Shown here piece by piece: positions 37,860 through 47,637 of a stretch of DNA of 64,000 bases. The position numbers and the translations under genes were made by a program. The notes under the pieces were generated by a model. That model was not told where the DNA came from. It worked only from the letters and a program-made list of their open reading frames with translations, and searched no databases. The number at the start of each line of letters is the position of its first letter. Position 1 is the stretch's first letter. Source of the stretch: Hyphomicrobiales bacterium (GTDB lineage Bacteria > Pseudomonadota > Alphaproteobacteria > Rhizobiales > Rhizobiaceae); the NCBI GenBank assembly GCA_900469615.1, contig UBYA01000010.1:1-64000 (forward strand), read 5' to 3'.

Positions 37860-39107
37860 TCATTGCTTGCCGAGAAACCGTCGCGGATCATAGGCATCCG
37901 CGCGGCCGGCGGTGAGGGCCGATACGAGATCGGCCAGAGATAATAGATTGTGAACGGGACGGAATTCGTCAACATGCGGCAGCATCGCTTTTACGCCGCG
38001 TGCCCGCGCCTCGAAGCCGTCGAAGCGCAGGAGCGGATTGAGCCAGATGAGCCGGCGGCATGAGCGATGCAGGCGATCCATCTCTTGCGCGAGCAATTCC
38101 ACGCCTTCACGCTCCAGCCCATCGGTGATCAACAGCACGATGGCGCCCTGCCCCAGCACCCGGCGCGCCCATATCAGATTGAACTCCTTCAGCGTCTCGC
38201 CGATCCGTGTTCCGCCGGACCAGTCGCGCACCGCGGCCGCGCATTCGTCCAGTGCCTGATCGGGGTCCTTGTGACGCATCGCCCGCGTCACGTTAGTCAG
38301 GCGCGTTCCGAACAGAAACGTTTGAACCCGCCGCCGCCGCTCTGTCAGCACATGCAGAAAATGCAGGAAGATGCGCGTATATTGGCTCATGGAGCCTGAA
38401 ATATCGGCGAGCCCCACCAGAGGCGGCTGCATTTCCTTCGGCTGCCGAAAACGCGGCAGGATCAGCGCTCCTCCCGTTCGCAGCGCCGAGCGCATCGTCG
38501 CGCGCGGATCGACCTTGGCCGGCGTCAGCGATGGGGCAAAACGGCGCGTGCGCACGCGATCCAGCGGCAGTTGCAGCTTTTCGAGTTCTTTCCTGGCATA
38601 GGCAATTTCCGCGGCCGACATCTGCGCGAAATCCAGATGGCGCAATACCTCGCTGCCGGAACTGGTAAATCGCGCGTCGATCTCGATATCGGGTGTTTCC
38701 CGCTGGGGGCGCCGGTCGCCGCGGTCGTTGAGCAAGGCATCGCTTGCCCGGCTCTCTCCCGGTTTCGGCTTTTCCTTCTCCCTGTGATCGGGTGCGACCG
38801 GCGACATCATCGCGATCATCTTGGCCACGAGATCGCGCGAGCGCCAGAACAGCCGGAACGCCTCGTCGAACACCGCAAGATCTTCATGCCGCTTGACGAA
38901 GACGGAACAGAGGGCGGCATGAAATTCCTCGCGGGAACCGATCCCTATGGCCTCGACCGCCTCTATGGCGTCGGCGATCGCGCCGGGCCCGATCTTCAGG
39001 CCCGCCTTGCGCAGCGCACGGCCGAACAGCACGATGTTATCGGCAAGGCGCCCATCACCGGGCGGTGACGACGCCATGACGATGTCATCTTGCGCGCCGG
39101 TTTCCAT
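37860..39107 (-). CDS. VWA-domain protein, CoxE-like
   Basis: This 415-residue protein has an N-terminal helical region (GRALRKAGLKIGPGAIADAIEAV) and a C-terminal von Willebrand A domain with the metal site LADISGSMSQYTR (DxSxS) and SGGTRIGETL. It matches CoxE, which acts with the AAA+ ATPase CoxD in maturing the CuSMo site of CO dehydrogenase; the exact activity for other targets is unknown. It starts three bases after the ATPase. Confidence 0.9.
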   Translation of the reverse strand: METGAQDDIVMASSPPGDGRLADNIVLFGRALRKAGLKIGPGAIADAIEAVEAIGIGSREEFHAALCSVFVKRHEDLAVFDEAFRLFWRSRDLVAKMIAMMSPVAPDHREKEKPKPGESRASDALLNDRGDRRPQRETPDIEIDARFTSSGSEVLRHLDFAQMSAAEIAYARKELEKLQLPLDRVRTRRFAPSLTPAKVDPRATMRSALRTGGALILPRFRQPKEMQPPLVGLADISGSMSQYTRIFLHFLHVLTERRRRVQTFLFGTRLTNVTRAMRHKDPDQALDECAAAVRDWSGGTRIGETLKEFNLIWARRVLGQGAIVLLITDGLEREGVELLAQEMDRLHRSCRRLIWLNPLLRFDGFEARARGVKAMLPHVDEFRPVHNLLSLADLVSALTAGRADAYDPRRFLGKQ

Positions 39108-39110
39108 GGC

Positions 39111-40040
39111 TTATCCTGCCGCAAGCAGTTCGGATTTCACCTCGTCCAGCACACGCCTGCCCTCGGCCCCCTGAATGCGGGCAATATCGTCCTGATATTT
39201 CAAGAGCGTGCCCAGCGTATCCGCCACGGTCTCCGGATCTAGCGCCAGCCGATCCAGCTCGGTCAAGGCGGTCGCCCAGTCGATGGTCTCGGCGACGCCC
39301 GGATTCTTGAAGAGATCGAGCTGACGCAGCTTCTGCACATAGGCGACGATCTGGCGCGAGAGCACTTCGTTGCAGCCGGGCACCTTGCGGCGAATGATGT
39401 CGAGCTCCTGGTCGGCCTCGGGATAATCGACCCAATGATAGAGACAACGCCGTTTCAAGGCGTCATGCACCTCGCGCGTGCGGTTCGTCGTGATGATGAC
39501 GATCGGCGGTTCGGTGGCGCGGATCGTGCCGAGCTCCGGCACCGTCACTTGAAAGTCGGAAAGCACCTCGAGAAGGAATGCCTCGAAAGCCTCGTCTGTG
39601 CGATCGAGTTCGTCGATCAGGAACACCGGCGCCCGCCCGCCGACCCCCGAAAGCGCCTGCAGCACCGGACGACGAATAAGATAGCGCTCGGAAAAGATAT
39701 CCGCCTCGATACGGTCGCGGTCGGTAAGGCCCGATGCCTCCGCCAGCCGGATTTCCAGCATCTGCGCGGGATAGTTCCATTCGTAGACGGCCGAGGAAAC
39801 ATCCAGTCCCTCGTAGCACTGCAGCCGGATCAGCGGCCGGTCGAGCGCCCTGGCGAGTACCTTGGCAATCTCGGTCTTGCCGACACCGGCCTCTCCCTCC
39901 AGAAAGAGCGGCCGCTTCATTTTCAGGGCGAGAAACAGGACCGTGCCGAGCGCCCGGCCGGCCAGATAGTCGTGGGCGCCGAGCAAGGCCATCGTCTCAT
40001 CGATCGAACTCGGCAATGAAGGTAGTGTCTGATCCGCCAT
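39111..40040 (-). CDS. MoxR-type AAA+ ATPase, CoxD-like
   Basis: This 309-residue AAA+ ATPase of the MoxR group has Walker A EGEAGVGKTEIA, Walker B FLIDELDRTDEAFEAFLLE, and sensor 1 IIITTNRTRE. Together with the following VWA gene it forms the MoxR/VWA pair characteristic of CoxD/CoxE in molybdenum hydroxylase maturation. It is preceded by the flavin reductase gene with a 19-base gap. Confidence 0.92.
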   Translation of the reverse strand: MADQTLPSLPSSIDETMALLGAHDYLAGRALGTVLFLALKMKRPLFLEGEAGVGKTEIAKVLARALDRPLIRLQCYEGLDVSSAVYEWNYPAQMLEIRLAEASGLTDRDRIEADIFSERYLIRRPVLQALSGVGGRAPVFLIDELDRTDEAFEAFLLEVLSDFQVTVPELGTIRATEPPIVIITTNRTREVHDALKRRCLYHWVDYPEADQELDIIRRKVPGCNEVLSRQIVAYVQKLRQLDLFKNPGVAETIDWATALTELDRLALDPETVADTLGTLLKYQDDIARIQGAEGRRVLDEVKSELLAAG

Positions 40041-40059
40041 GATAACTCCCCTGCAGGGG

Positions 40060-40572
40060 TTATAGCGCGTGATAGCCCCGGTTCATATAGATCAATGCCG
40101 GCTTCGCCTCGCTGTAGCGTATGGCCATGACCTCGCCGAAGATGATGTTGTGAGTGGTCGCCTGCTTGATCTCGATCACGCGGCAATCGAAAGCGGCAAG
40201 CGCATCGGCGAGAACGGGCGCCCCGGTTGCCAGCGTCTCGAACTTGCCGGCGGCAAAGCGTTCTTCGACGGTCAGTTGCGTCTTCCCGGAAAAGGCATCG
40301 GCCAGGGATTGGTGATCCGCACCAAGCGTATTCAGGGCGAAGATCCCGCTCTTGAAGAAAATCTCGTTCTTGACGTTGCTGTTGTTGAGGCAGATCAGGA
40401 CCGTCGCAGGACTGTCCGACACCGAGCAGGCGGCCGTGATCGTGACGCCGCGCCGCTCCGTTCCGAGCGCCGTCGTCACCAACTGCACATGCCCCGCATA
40501 GCGGCTCATGGCATCGCGATAAAGCGCCGGATCCATACGCTGCCTGTCTAGCACCACCGTCTCCTTTGTCAT
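40060..40572 (-). CDS. Flavin reductase family protein
   Basis: This 170-residue flavin reductase-like protein (split barrel FMN-binding) contains RYAGHVQLVTTALGTERRGVTITAACSVSDSPATVLICLNNSN and the C-terminal HNIIFGEVMAIRY then ALIYMNRGYHAL, typical of NAD(P)H:flavin reductases paired with monooxygenases (HpaC/RutF-like). No monooxygenase partner is nearby. It is the first gene of the Cox-like operon. I start it at the ATG ending at 40572 with AAAGG upstream. Confidence 0.88.
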   Translation of the reverse strand: MTKETVVLDRQRMDPALYRDAMSRYAGHVQLVTTALGTERRGVTITAACSVSDSPATVLICLNNSNVKNEIFFKSGIFALNTLGADHQSLADAFSGKTQLTVEERFAAGKFETLATGAPVLADALAAFDCRVIEIKQATTHNIIFGEVMAIRYSEAKPALIYMNRGYHAL

Positions 40573-40721
40573 GTCATGCCTTTTCTCATTCAATATGACG
40601 GTCAGATGTTAGCTTTTCTACAATAGCATTATTGAAAACAGAGCGATTTTGCTGCTTTTTCTTTGACGAGCCTCTTCAGACGGATAAATAGAGCAGAAAA
40701 ATTGTCCGGGATAATCGATCG

Positions 40722-41804
40722 ATGAACGTTCTGCGTCGCCTTCCGCTCCTGTTTGCGCTGCTTTCGGCGGCCGGCAGCAGCTACGCCGCAGGAATCCGCA
40801 TCGGCGTCGTGGCACCGCAGGAAGGTAACTTCGCAATGCTGGGCGCCGAAATCACCGCCGGGGCCAATTTCGAGATCCAGGCGCAGAAGGATACGGCGAC
40901 CGTCGTCGACGAACCCTGCACCGAGGACGGCGGCCGGGCCGCTGCCGAGGCACTGGTTGCAGCCAAGGTACAGGTCGCAATCGGCTTTCTCTGCACGGAA
41001 ACCCTGGAGGGCGCCCTGCCGCGCCTCAAGGATGCCGGCATCCCCGTCATCACCGTTTCCGTCCGTTCCCGTATCCTCATGGAAGATGCCTTGAAGAGCG
41101 GCTGGCCGCTGTTTCGGCTGGCGCCGGTCGATAGTGCCGAGGCCACCATGGCAATCGACACGATTCTGAAAAACTGGGCGGCGGAGCCGATGGCGCTGAT
41201 CGACGACGGCACGATACACGGCCGCGAGCTGGTCGGCGCGATTCGCAATGCGCTTGAGGAAAAGGGGTTGAAGCCGGTCTTCACCGATACTTACCGCCCC
41301 GGCCAGGATCAACAGATCGCCCTCGTTCGCCGGCTGAAGAAAGCCGGCGTGACACGCGTCTTCGTTGGCGGCGACCGCAGCGATGTCGCCGTGATCGCGC
41401 GCGATGCCACGAGCGAAAAAATCCCGCTGGTGCTGATGGGAGGCGACGCCATGCGCGCCGCCGATACGCCCGTGCCTTTGCAGGACGGCGTCCAGGCGAT
41501 CGCCCTGCCCGACTATGCGAGCCTGCCGGCGGCGCAACAGACCGTGCAGGCCATGCGCGCCAGCGGCACCGAGCCGGACGGCTATATCCTGCCGGCCGCG
41601 GCGGCCGCACAGATCGCCGGCCAGGCCACGGAAGCCGCAAAGGCCGGCAACAACCCTATTGCCGACAAGCTCACCGGCACGCCGTTCCAGACGGCGATCG
41701 GCCCGATTTCCTTCGGGCAGAACCATGAATTGACCGAAAACCCTTATCGCCTGCTCGAATGGCGCGGCAACGCTTTCGTCCCGCCGGCAACGCCGTCGAA
41801 CTGA
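40722..41804 (+). CDS. Periplasmic substrate-binding protein of the branched-chain amino acid (LivK) type
   Basis: This 360-residue exported protein has a signal peptide (LPLLFALLSAAGSSYAA) and the type I periplasmic binding fold seen in LivK-like proteins: IRIGVVAPQEGNFAMLGAEI, VVDEPCTEDGGRAAAEALV and AALIDDGTIHGREL. Two Cys (in EPCTED and FLCTETL) may form a disulfide. No permease or ATPase genes are adjacent. Its ligand is unknown. Confidence 0.85.
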   Translation: MNVLRRLPLLFALLSAAGSSYAAGIRIGVVAPQEGNFAMLGAEITAGANFEIQAQKDTATVVDEPCTEDGGRAAAEALVAAKVQVAIGFLCTETLEGALPRLKDAGIPVITVSVRSRILMEDALKSGWPLFRLAPVDSAEATMAIDTILKNWAAEPMALIDDGTIHGRELVGAIRNALEEKGLKPVFTDTYRPGQDQQIALVRRLKKAGVTRVFVGGDRSDVAVIARDATSEKIPLVLMGGDAMRAADTPVPLQDGVQAIALPDYASLPAAQQTVQAMRASGTEPDGYILPAAAAAQIAGQATEAAKAGNNPIADKLTGTPFQTAIGPISFGQNHELTENPYRLLEWRGNAFVPPATPSN

Positions 41805-41882
41805 GGCGTCCCGTTCAGGCGGTTGTTTGCCCGCAACAGCGGTGCTAATCCAGACCGAAAATCAGATGGAGCTCAGCTACAC

Positions 41883-42569
41883 ATGACCTTGCCGATCCGT
41901 ATCGCCCCTTCCATTCTCGCAGCCGATTTCGCCAAGCTCGGGCAGGAGGTGAAGGATGTGACCGAAGCCGGAGCCGACTGGATCCATCTGGACGTCATGG
42001 ACGGGCATTTCGTGCCGAATATTTCCTTCGGCCCCGACGTCATCAAGGCGCTGCGCCCCTACACGACCGCAACCTTCGACTGCCATCTGATGATCTCGCC
42101 CGCCGATCCCTATCTGGAAGCCTTCGCCAAGGCCGGCTGCGACCGCATCACGGTCCATGCCGAGGCCGGCGTGCATCTGCATCGCTCGCTGCAGACGATC
42201 CGTCATCTCGGCAAGAAGGTCGGCGTCACCCTCAATCCGGCAACGCCGCTGTCCATCCTGGAAAACGTGCTCGACGATATCGACCTGATCCTCATCATGT
42301 CGGTCAATCCGGGTTTCGGCGGCCAGAAGTTCATTCCGGCCATGGCCGACAAAATCCGCAACGCCAGGTCCCTGATCGGTGATCGCCCGATCGAGCTGGA
42401 AGTCGACGGCGGCGTCTCGGTCGATACGGCTCCCGTCATCATCGCGGCCGGCGCCAACGTCCTCGTGGCGGGTTCGGCAATCTTCAAGGGTGAATCGGTG
42501 GATGCCTATCGGCAGACGATCGGCGATCTCAGGGCTGCCGCCGAACGAGGCCGCGTTGGATCAAACTAA
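41883..42569 (+). CDS. rpe: Ribulose-phosphate 3-epimerase
   Basis: This 228-residue TIM-barrel enzyme interconverts ribulose 5-phosphate and xylulose 5-phosphate. Family blocks are [33 protein letters not shown] with the metal ligands Asp/His, [28 protein letters not shown] and [11 protein letters not shown] at 41883. The following membrane protein gene starts inside the last codons, so they are coupled. Confidence 0.96.
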   Translation: MTLPIRIAPSILAADFAKLGQEVKDVTEAGADWIHLDVMDGHFVPNISFGPDVIKALRPYTTATFDCHLMISPADPYLEAFAKAGCDRITVHAEAGVHLHRSLQTIRHLGKKVGVTLNPATPLSILENVLDDIDLILIMSVNPGFGGQKFIPAMADKIRNARSLIGDRPIELEVDGGVSVDTAPVIIAAGANVLVAGSAIFKGESVDAYRQTIGDLRAAAERGRVGSN

Positions 42570-43077
42570 TCCGACCGATGCCATCGCTGCGGCGGGCCGG
42601 ACACGGACCGTCGCGTCGCATTGCCTCGAGACGTTCGGCAGTGCAGTCTTCTGGGGCACGGCCATGGCCGCCTCGGCAATCGCGGCGCTCTATCTCCGTA
42701 ACGGCCTGCTGACCAGCCATCTCACCGCCCTTACCCTCGTCTATTTTTTCGGCGGCGCGCTCTCCTGGCCCATCCTCATCCCGCTTACGCGCCGCCTGAT
42801 CCGCAAAAGGCCGGCCAGCGCGCGTTTCGCCGCATTCTTTCTGACGCTCTCCATCGGCACGACCGCCATGACGGCATTCCTCTTCGCCATGGACTATCGC
42901 TGGTTCTATTCGCGATGGCATGCGCCATTCGGCTCGCTCGTGTGGACATTCCAGTTCCTGTTCACCGGCGCCAGCGCCGTGTACCAGTTCGCCGTCCTCG
43001 GCGTCACCCTGTTTCTCCCCTTCGGCCTGTTGTGCCTGATCGCCGTTTCCGCCTATCTTGCACGCCATCGGCATTGA
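42556..43077 (+). CDS. Four-helix membrane protein of unknown function
   Basis: This protein of about 173 residues has at least four hydrophobic segments ([74 protein letters not shown]). I do not recognise the family. I start it at the TTG at 42556, with GAGG five bases upstream, overlapping rpe by 14 bases; no ATG is better placed. It lies between rpe and purB. Confidence 0.75.
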   Translation: MDQTNPTDAIAAAGRTRTVASHCLETFGSAVFWGTAMAASAIAALYLRNGLLTSHLTALTLVYFFGGALSWPILIPLTRRLIRKRPASARFAAFFLTLSIGTTAMTAFLFAMDYRWFYSRWHAPFGSLVWTFQFLFTGASAVYQFAVLGVTLFLPFGLLCLIAVSAYLARHRH

Positions 43078-43179
43078 GGCGCACTAAAGATTGGTCCGAC
43101 AAACATTGTGATTGCCGCCCGTCTTTGTTATGGGGGCGCCAAGTTTTCCCTTCCCGTTAGCCAAGAAAGCTTTGAGCCC

Positions 43180-44481
43180 ATGATCCCGCGCTACTCCCGA
43201 CCGGAAATGGTCGCCATCTGGTCGCCCGAAACCAAATTTCGTATCTGGTTCGAGATCGAGGCCCATGCCTGCGATGCGCTGGCAGCCCTCGGCGTCATCC
43301 CGAAATCGGCGGCCGACACCATCTGGGAAAAGGGCGGCAAAGCCACGTTCGACGTCGCCCGCATCGACGAAATCGAAGCCGTCACCAAGCATGACGTCAT
43401 CGCATTCCTCACGCATCTCGCCGAAATCGTCGGTCCGGATGCGCGGTTCGTTCATCAGGGCATGACCTCCTCCGACGTGCTCGACACCTGCTTCAATGTG
43501 CAGCTCGTGCGCGCAAGCGACCTGCTGCTGGCCGATATCGACAAGCTTCTGGAAGCGCTGAAGCGCCGCGCTTTCGAGCACAAGGACACCGTCACCATCG
43601 GCCGTTCGCATGGCATCCACGCCGAACCCACCACCTTCGGCGTCAAGCTGGCGCTCGCCTATGCCGAATTCGAGCGTTGCAAGCAGCGCCTGATCGCAGC
43701 CCGCGAGGAGGTCGCCACCTGCGCCATTTCCGGCGCTGTCGGCACCTTCGCCAATATCGATCCGCGCGTCGAGGAGCATGTCGCCGCCGCCCTCGGCCTG
43801 AAGCCGGAGCCGGTCTCCACGCAGGTCATCCCGCGCGACCGCCATGCGATGTTCTTCGCCACCCTCGGCGTCGTCGCCTCCTCTATCGAGCGCCTCGCCA
43901 CCGAAATCCGCCACCTGCAACGCACCGAAGTTCTGGAAGCGGAAGAATATTTCTCACCGGGCCAGAAGGGCTCCTCCGCCATGCCGCACAAGCGCAATCC
44001 GGTGTTGACGGAAAACCTGACTGGCCTTGCCCGCATGGTCCGCTCCTATTCGATCCCGGCCATGGAAAATGTCGCTCTCTGGCATGAGCGCGATATCTCG
44101 CACTCGTCGGTCGAGCGCATGATCGGCCCTGACGCGACCGTGACGCTCGATTTCGCGCTGGCACGCCTGACCAGCGTGGTCGACAAGCTGCTCGTCTACC
44201 CGGAAAACATGATGAAGAATCTGAACAAGTTCCGCGGACTTGTTCATTCGCAACGCGTACTGCTGGCACTGACCCAGGCCGGCGTTTCCCGCGAAGACGC
44301 CTATCGTCTCGTGCAGCGCAATGCCATGAAGGTCTGGGAGCAGGGCAAGGATTTCCTTGACGAACTGCTTGCCGACCAGGAAGTGCGCGCCGCCCTTTCC
44401 GAGGAAGATATCCGCGAGAAATTCGATCTCGGCTATCACACCAAGCATGTCGATACGATCTTCAAGCGGGTTTTCGGCTAG
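43180..44481 (+). CDS. purB: Adenylosuccinate lyase
   Basis: This 433-residue fumarase/aspartase-fold enzyme splits SAICAR and adenylosuccinate in purine synthesis. The signature GSSAMPHKRNP is present, with HQGMTSSDVLDT and GRSHGIHAEPT supplying catalytic residues. ATG at 43180. Its last 20 bases overlap the end of a converging gene, and its terminator lies inside that gene. Confidence 0.97.
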   Translation: MIPRYSRPEMVAIWSPETKFRIWFEIEAHACDALAALGVIPKSAADTIWEKGGKATFDVARIDEIEAVTKHDVIAFLTHLAEIVGPDARFVHQGMTSSDVLDTCFNVQLVRASDLLLADIDKLLEALKRRAFEHKDTVTIGRSHGIHAEPTTFGVKLALAYAEFERCKQRLIAAREEVATCAISGAVGTFANIDPRVEEHVAAALGLKPEPVSTQVIPRDRHAMFFATLGVVASSIERLATEIRHLQRTEVLEAEEYFSPGQKGSSAMPHKRNPVLTENLTGLARMVRSYSIPAMENVALWHERDISHSSVERMIGPDATVTLDFALARLTSVVDKLLVYPENMMKNLNKFRGLVHSQRVLLALTQAGVSREDAYRLVQRNAMKVWEQGKDFLDELLADQEVRAALSEEDIREKFDLGYHTKHVDTIFKRVFG

Positions 44482-44977
44482 AAGCTCCCGCTTTCGATTG
44501 CCCTTTGGCTGAGGCGGCGCCATTGACGCGCCGCCTTTTTCCTTTGCTGGCGGATTTCGCGACGATCACGCGATCTTGCCCGATACTGCCGTCATCTTCG
44601 TCTTCGTGCTGCTCCAGCTGGCGCTTTGCCGCCTTTCCAACGAGCCTGTCCAGGTGCTTGAGATCCTCCTCGTCGAGGTTCTCGATCCCGACGAAGCGAT
44701 TTTCGGCAGCACTGGTCAGGATCAGTTCGTTGAGCTTCGCCTGGATGGCCCGCGTGTCGCGCGTCTGCGCGTTCTGGAGAAGAAAAACCATCAGGAAGGT
44801 GACGATCGTCGTGCTGGTATTGATGACCAGCTGCCATGTATCGGAATAGTTGAAGACCGGGCCGGTGACGCCCCACAGGATGACGGAACATAGCGCCAGG
44901 ACGAAGATGGCCGGCTTGCCCGTCCATTCCGACACCACAACTGCAAAGCGGGTAAAAATATGCGTAAGCCGGGTCAT
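44462..44977 (-). CDS. Low-affinity iron permease family protein (Fet4-like)
   Basis: This 171-residue protein has two membrane segments (PAIFVLALCSVILWGVTGPVF; LVINTSTTIVTFLMVFLLQN) followed by QNAQTRDTRAIQAKLNELI, the hallmark of bacterial low-affinity iron permease (Fet4-like) proteins. The last 45 residues are a charged Lys/Ser/Ala-rich tail. I start it at the ATG ending at 44977 with GGAG nine bases upstream. Its final seven codons overlap the end of purB, and codons of its tail hold the purB terminator hairpin. Confidence 0.85.
   Translation of the reverse strand: MTRLTHIFTRFAVVVSEWTGKPAIFVLALCSVILWGVTGPVFNYSDTWQLVINTSTTIVTFLMVFLLQNAQTRDTRAIQAKLNELILTSAAENRFVGIENLDEEDLKHLDRLVGKAAKRQLEQHEDEDDGSIGQDRVIVAKSASKGKRRRVNGAASAKGQSKAGASSRKPA
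44513..44540 (+). terminator. Intrinsic terminator of purB inside the converging gene
   Basis: GGCGGCGC (44513-44520) pairs perfectly with GCGCCGCC (44528-44535) around a seven-base loop and is followed by TTTTT (44536-44540). It lies 31 bases after the purB stop and inside the antisense coding sequence of the iron permease tail. Confidence 0.88.
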
Positions 44978-45064
44978 GATCCGCATCTCCTGATGATGCG
45001 GATCAACGTGACAAACCGGGCTGCGGTTCCAACGACAGCGTCTCGCCGCCCAAAGCGATCGCTT

Positions 45065-45865
45065 TTACCCTTCGGCGACAACCAGCTTGCGGTAGAGATG
45101 CCAGGACGCGTGGCCGAGGACCGGCATGACGACCGCCAGGCCCGCAAAGATCGGGATGGTGCCGACAACGAGAAGTGCCGCCACGATCAGGCCCCAGACT
45201 GCAACCGGAACCGGATTGGTCAGCGTCGCCCGTATGCTGGCGTCGATCGCCGCGACGACCCCGACGTCCCGATCCAGCAGCAGCGGAAAAGTGACGACTG
45301 TCGTCGCCAGAACCACCAGCGCGAAGACGAATCCGATCAGATCGCCCCAGAGCATCATGGCCATGCCTTCCGGCGTCGTCAGGACGCTCGACACGAAGGA
45401 GGAAAGCGTCGGCGGCACGCCATCGCCGAAATAGATGAAGTAGATATTCTGCGCCACGAACAGCCAGACGATGAACAGGCCGAACAGCATGAGGCCGGCC
45501 ACGATGATCGACGGCAATGCCGGCGAATGCCGCACGTCGAAGGCGTGGCTCCACGACGTATCCAACCCCTTCTCCCGCCGCCGGCTGATCTCGTAGAGAC
45601 CGATCGCGGCCATGGGTCCCAGCAAGGCGAAGCCGGACATCAATGGAAACAGCAGCGGCAACAGATTCTGGTCCGTGCTCCAGATCGCGAGCGCAATGCC
45701 CGCTATCGGATACATCAGACACAGGAACACGTAATGCGATGGCTTTTCGCTGAAATCAGCAAGCCCCAGCTTCAGGGCATCGACGAGATCGGCAATACCG
45801 ATCTTGCGGATGGCCGGGCGGCTAAAGGTATGGTCCGCTCCCGCCATGACGTGAAAGGCCGTCAT
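45065..45865 (-). CDS. DUF2189 membrane protein
   Basis: This 266-residue protein has six or so membrane segments (PLLFPLMSGFALLGPMAAIGLYEISRRRE, ALPSIIVAGLMLFGLFIVWLF, LIGFVFALVVLATTVVTFPLLL, VWGLIVAALLVVGTIPIFAG). The LMSGFALLGPMAAIGLYEISRRREKG block is the mark of DUF2189, whose role is unknown. I start it at the ATG ending at 45865; GGAGGAGAG is directly upstream. Confidence 0.88.
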   Translation of the reverse strand: MTAFHVMAGADHTFSRPAIRKIGIADLVDALKLGLADFSEKPSHYVFLCLMYPIAGIALAIWSTDQNLLPLLFPLMSGFALLGPMAAIGLYEISRRREKGLDTSWSHAFDVRHSPALPSIIVAGLMLFGLFIVWLFVAQNIYFIYFGDGVPPTLSSFVSSVLTTPEGMAMMLWGDLIGFVFALVVLATTVVTFPLLLDRDVGVVAAIDASIRATLTNPVPVAVWGLIVAALLVVGTIPIFAGLAVVMPVLGHASWHLYRKLVVAEG

Positions 45866-46034
45866 AATGCTCTCCTCCTCAACCGTGTTGCTCGGCAGGG
45901 GTCGCGATGATGGCGGCAAATTGGGCGCCGACATCGTCATTCGCTACCGGCAATGGTCATATTAGCAAATTTTGCCGCATTTGTCGCCTTTTTCCCTTGA
46001 CAGTTGGGTTCACCTTTTCCACATCGACGCGATC

Positions 46035-46589
46035 ATGAAAGCCTCCGACGCAAATATTCTCATCATTCCCGGCTACACGAATTCCGGCCCCGACCACTGG
46101 CAGACGCGCTGGGAGCAGAAGCTCTCGACCGCGCGGCGCGTGGAGCAGGCGGAATGGTCGAAGCCCGTGCGCGATGATTGGGTCGCCCGCATCGCGGAAG
46201 AGGTGAACGCCTCGGACAAGCCTGTGGTGCTCGTCGCGCATTCGCTCGGCGTGCCTTCGGTGATCCATGCCATCCCGCATTTCCGCAACAAGGTGGCGGG
46301 CGCCTTCTTCGTGGCGCCGCCGGATGTCGCCAATCCCGAGATCCGGCCGAAGCATCTGATGACCTTCGGCCCCTACCCGCGCGATCCCCTGCCGTTTCCG
46401 TCCGTCACCATCGCCAGCCGCAACGACCCCTTCGGCAGCTATGAGCACGCGGATGATATTGCCAACAGCTGGGGCTCCTTGCTGATCGATGCCGGCGAAG
46501 CCGGGCACATCAATGCCGAATCCGGTCACGGCCCCTGGCCCGAAGGCACCATGGTCTTCGCGAAGTTCCTGAGCCAGTTGAAGCCGTAA
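46035..46589 (+). CDS. RBBP9/YdeN family serine hydrolase
   Basis: This 184-residue alpha/beta hydrolase matches the RBBP9/YdeN family: ILIIPGYTNSGPDHWQTRWE at the N-terminus, nucleophile Ser in LVAHSLGVPSVIHA, SRNDPFGSYEHADDI with the acid residue, and AGHINAESGHGPWPEG with the His. Substrate unknown. Divergent from the DUF2189 gene. Confidence 0.9.
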   Translation: MKASDANILIIPGYTNSGPDHWQTRWEQKLSTARRVEQAEWSKPVRDDWVARIAEEVNASDKPVVLVAHSLGVPSVIHAIPHFRNKVAGAFFVAPPDVANPEIRPKHLMTFGPYPRDPLPFPSVTIASRNDPFGSYEHADDIANSWGSLLIDAGEAGHINAESGHGPWPEGTMVFAKFLSQLKP

Positions 46590-46713
46590 TTGCGTCGGCA
46601 GCGGCGATGGATAACGACTGCCTTGCCTCACTAGCCTGTGAAGTATCCGGCACCTTCATTCCATCGTCAGACAAAAGCCTGTAGAACAGGTCATGACAAT
46701 ATCCCGATTCTTG

Positions 46714-46732
46714 CCCTGGCGCCCCGCCAGGG
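46714..46732. terminator. Hairpin between the RBBP9 hydrolase and purC
   Basis: CCCTGGCG (46714-46721) pairs perfectly with CGCCAGGG (46725-46732) around a three-base loop. No T-run follows. It lies 124 bases before purC, so it may terminate the hydrolase transcript or act in the purC leader. Confidence 0.4.
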
Positions 46733-46855
46733 CCGGAATTCCGAGGAAGGAGGCGCAGGCGGATTGTGAATTCGCTTCTTATCCGTTATGGGACGCCCAC
46801 ATCATGTAATCCACTTGCGCTATCCCGAGAGCGCCAAAGACAGAGAACAATACCA

Positions 46856-47620
46856 ATGAACCGTCGCCGCCGTATTTACGAGGGCAAGGCCAAGATCCTT
46901 TACGAAGGGCCTGAGCCGGGCACGCTGATCCAGTTCTTCAAGGACGACGCTACCGCCTTCAACAAGAAGAAGCACGAAGTCATCGATGGCAAGGGTGTTC
47001 TGAACAATCGCATCTGCGAATATATCTTCAGCCATCTGAACAAGATCGGCATCCCCACGCATTTCATCCGCCGCCTGAACATGCGCGAGCAGCTGATCAA
47101 GGAAGTGGAAATGATTCCGCTCGAGATCGTCGTGCGCAATGTCGCCGCCGGCTCGCTCGCCAAGCGCCTCGGCATCGAGGAAGGCGTGGTGCTGCCGCGC
47201 TCGATCATCGAGTTCTACTACAAGTCCGACGCGCTCGAAGACCCGATGGTCTCCGAAGAGCACATCACTGCCTTCGGCTGGGCGAACCCGGCCGAACTTG
47301 ACGACATCATGGCGCTTGCCATCCGCGTCAACGATTTCATGACCGGCCTTTTCCTCGGCGTCGGCATCCAGCTCGTCGATTTCAAGATCGAATGCGGCCG
47401 CCTGTTCGAAGGCGACATGATGCGCATCATCCTCGCAGACGAAATCTCGCCGGACTCCTGCCGCCTCTGGGATATCGAAACCCACGAGAAGATGGACAAG
47501 GACCGCTTCCGCCGGGACATGGGCGGACTGCTGGAAGCCTATTCCGAAGTGGCGCGCCGCCTCGGCATCATCAACGAAAACGAACCCGTGCGCGGCACCG
47601 GCCCGGTTCTCGTCAAGTAA
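46856..47620 (+). CDS. purC: Phosphoribosylaminoimidazole-succinocarboxamide synthase
   Basis: This 254-residue SAICAR synthetase joins aspartate to CAIR in purine synthesis using ATP. Family blocks are [35 protein letters not shown]-like ([14 protein letters not shown]), [14 protein letters not shown] and [14 protein letters not shown]. It is first in the unit purC-purS-purQ. ATG at 46856. Confidence 0.97.
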   Translation: MNRRRRIYEGKAKILYEGPEPGTLIQFFKDDATAFNKKKHEVIDGKGVLNNRICEYIFSHLNKIGIPTHFIRRLNMREQLIKEVEMIPLEIVVRNVAAGSLAKRLGIEEGVVLPRSIIEFYYKSDALEDPMVSEEHITAFGWANPAELDDIMALAIRVNDFMTGLFLGVGIQLVDFKIECGRLFEGDMMRIILADEISPDSCRLWDIETHEKMDKDRFRRDMGGLLEAYSEVARRLGIINENEPVRGTGPVLVK

Positions 47621-47637
47621 GGTCAGAAAGGACAATC

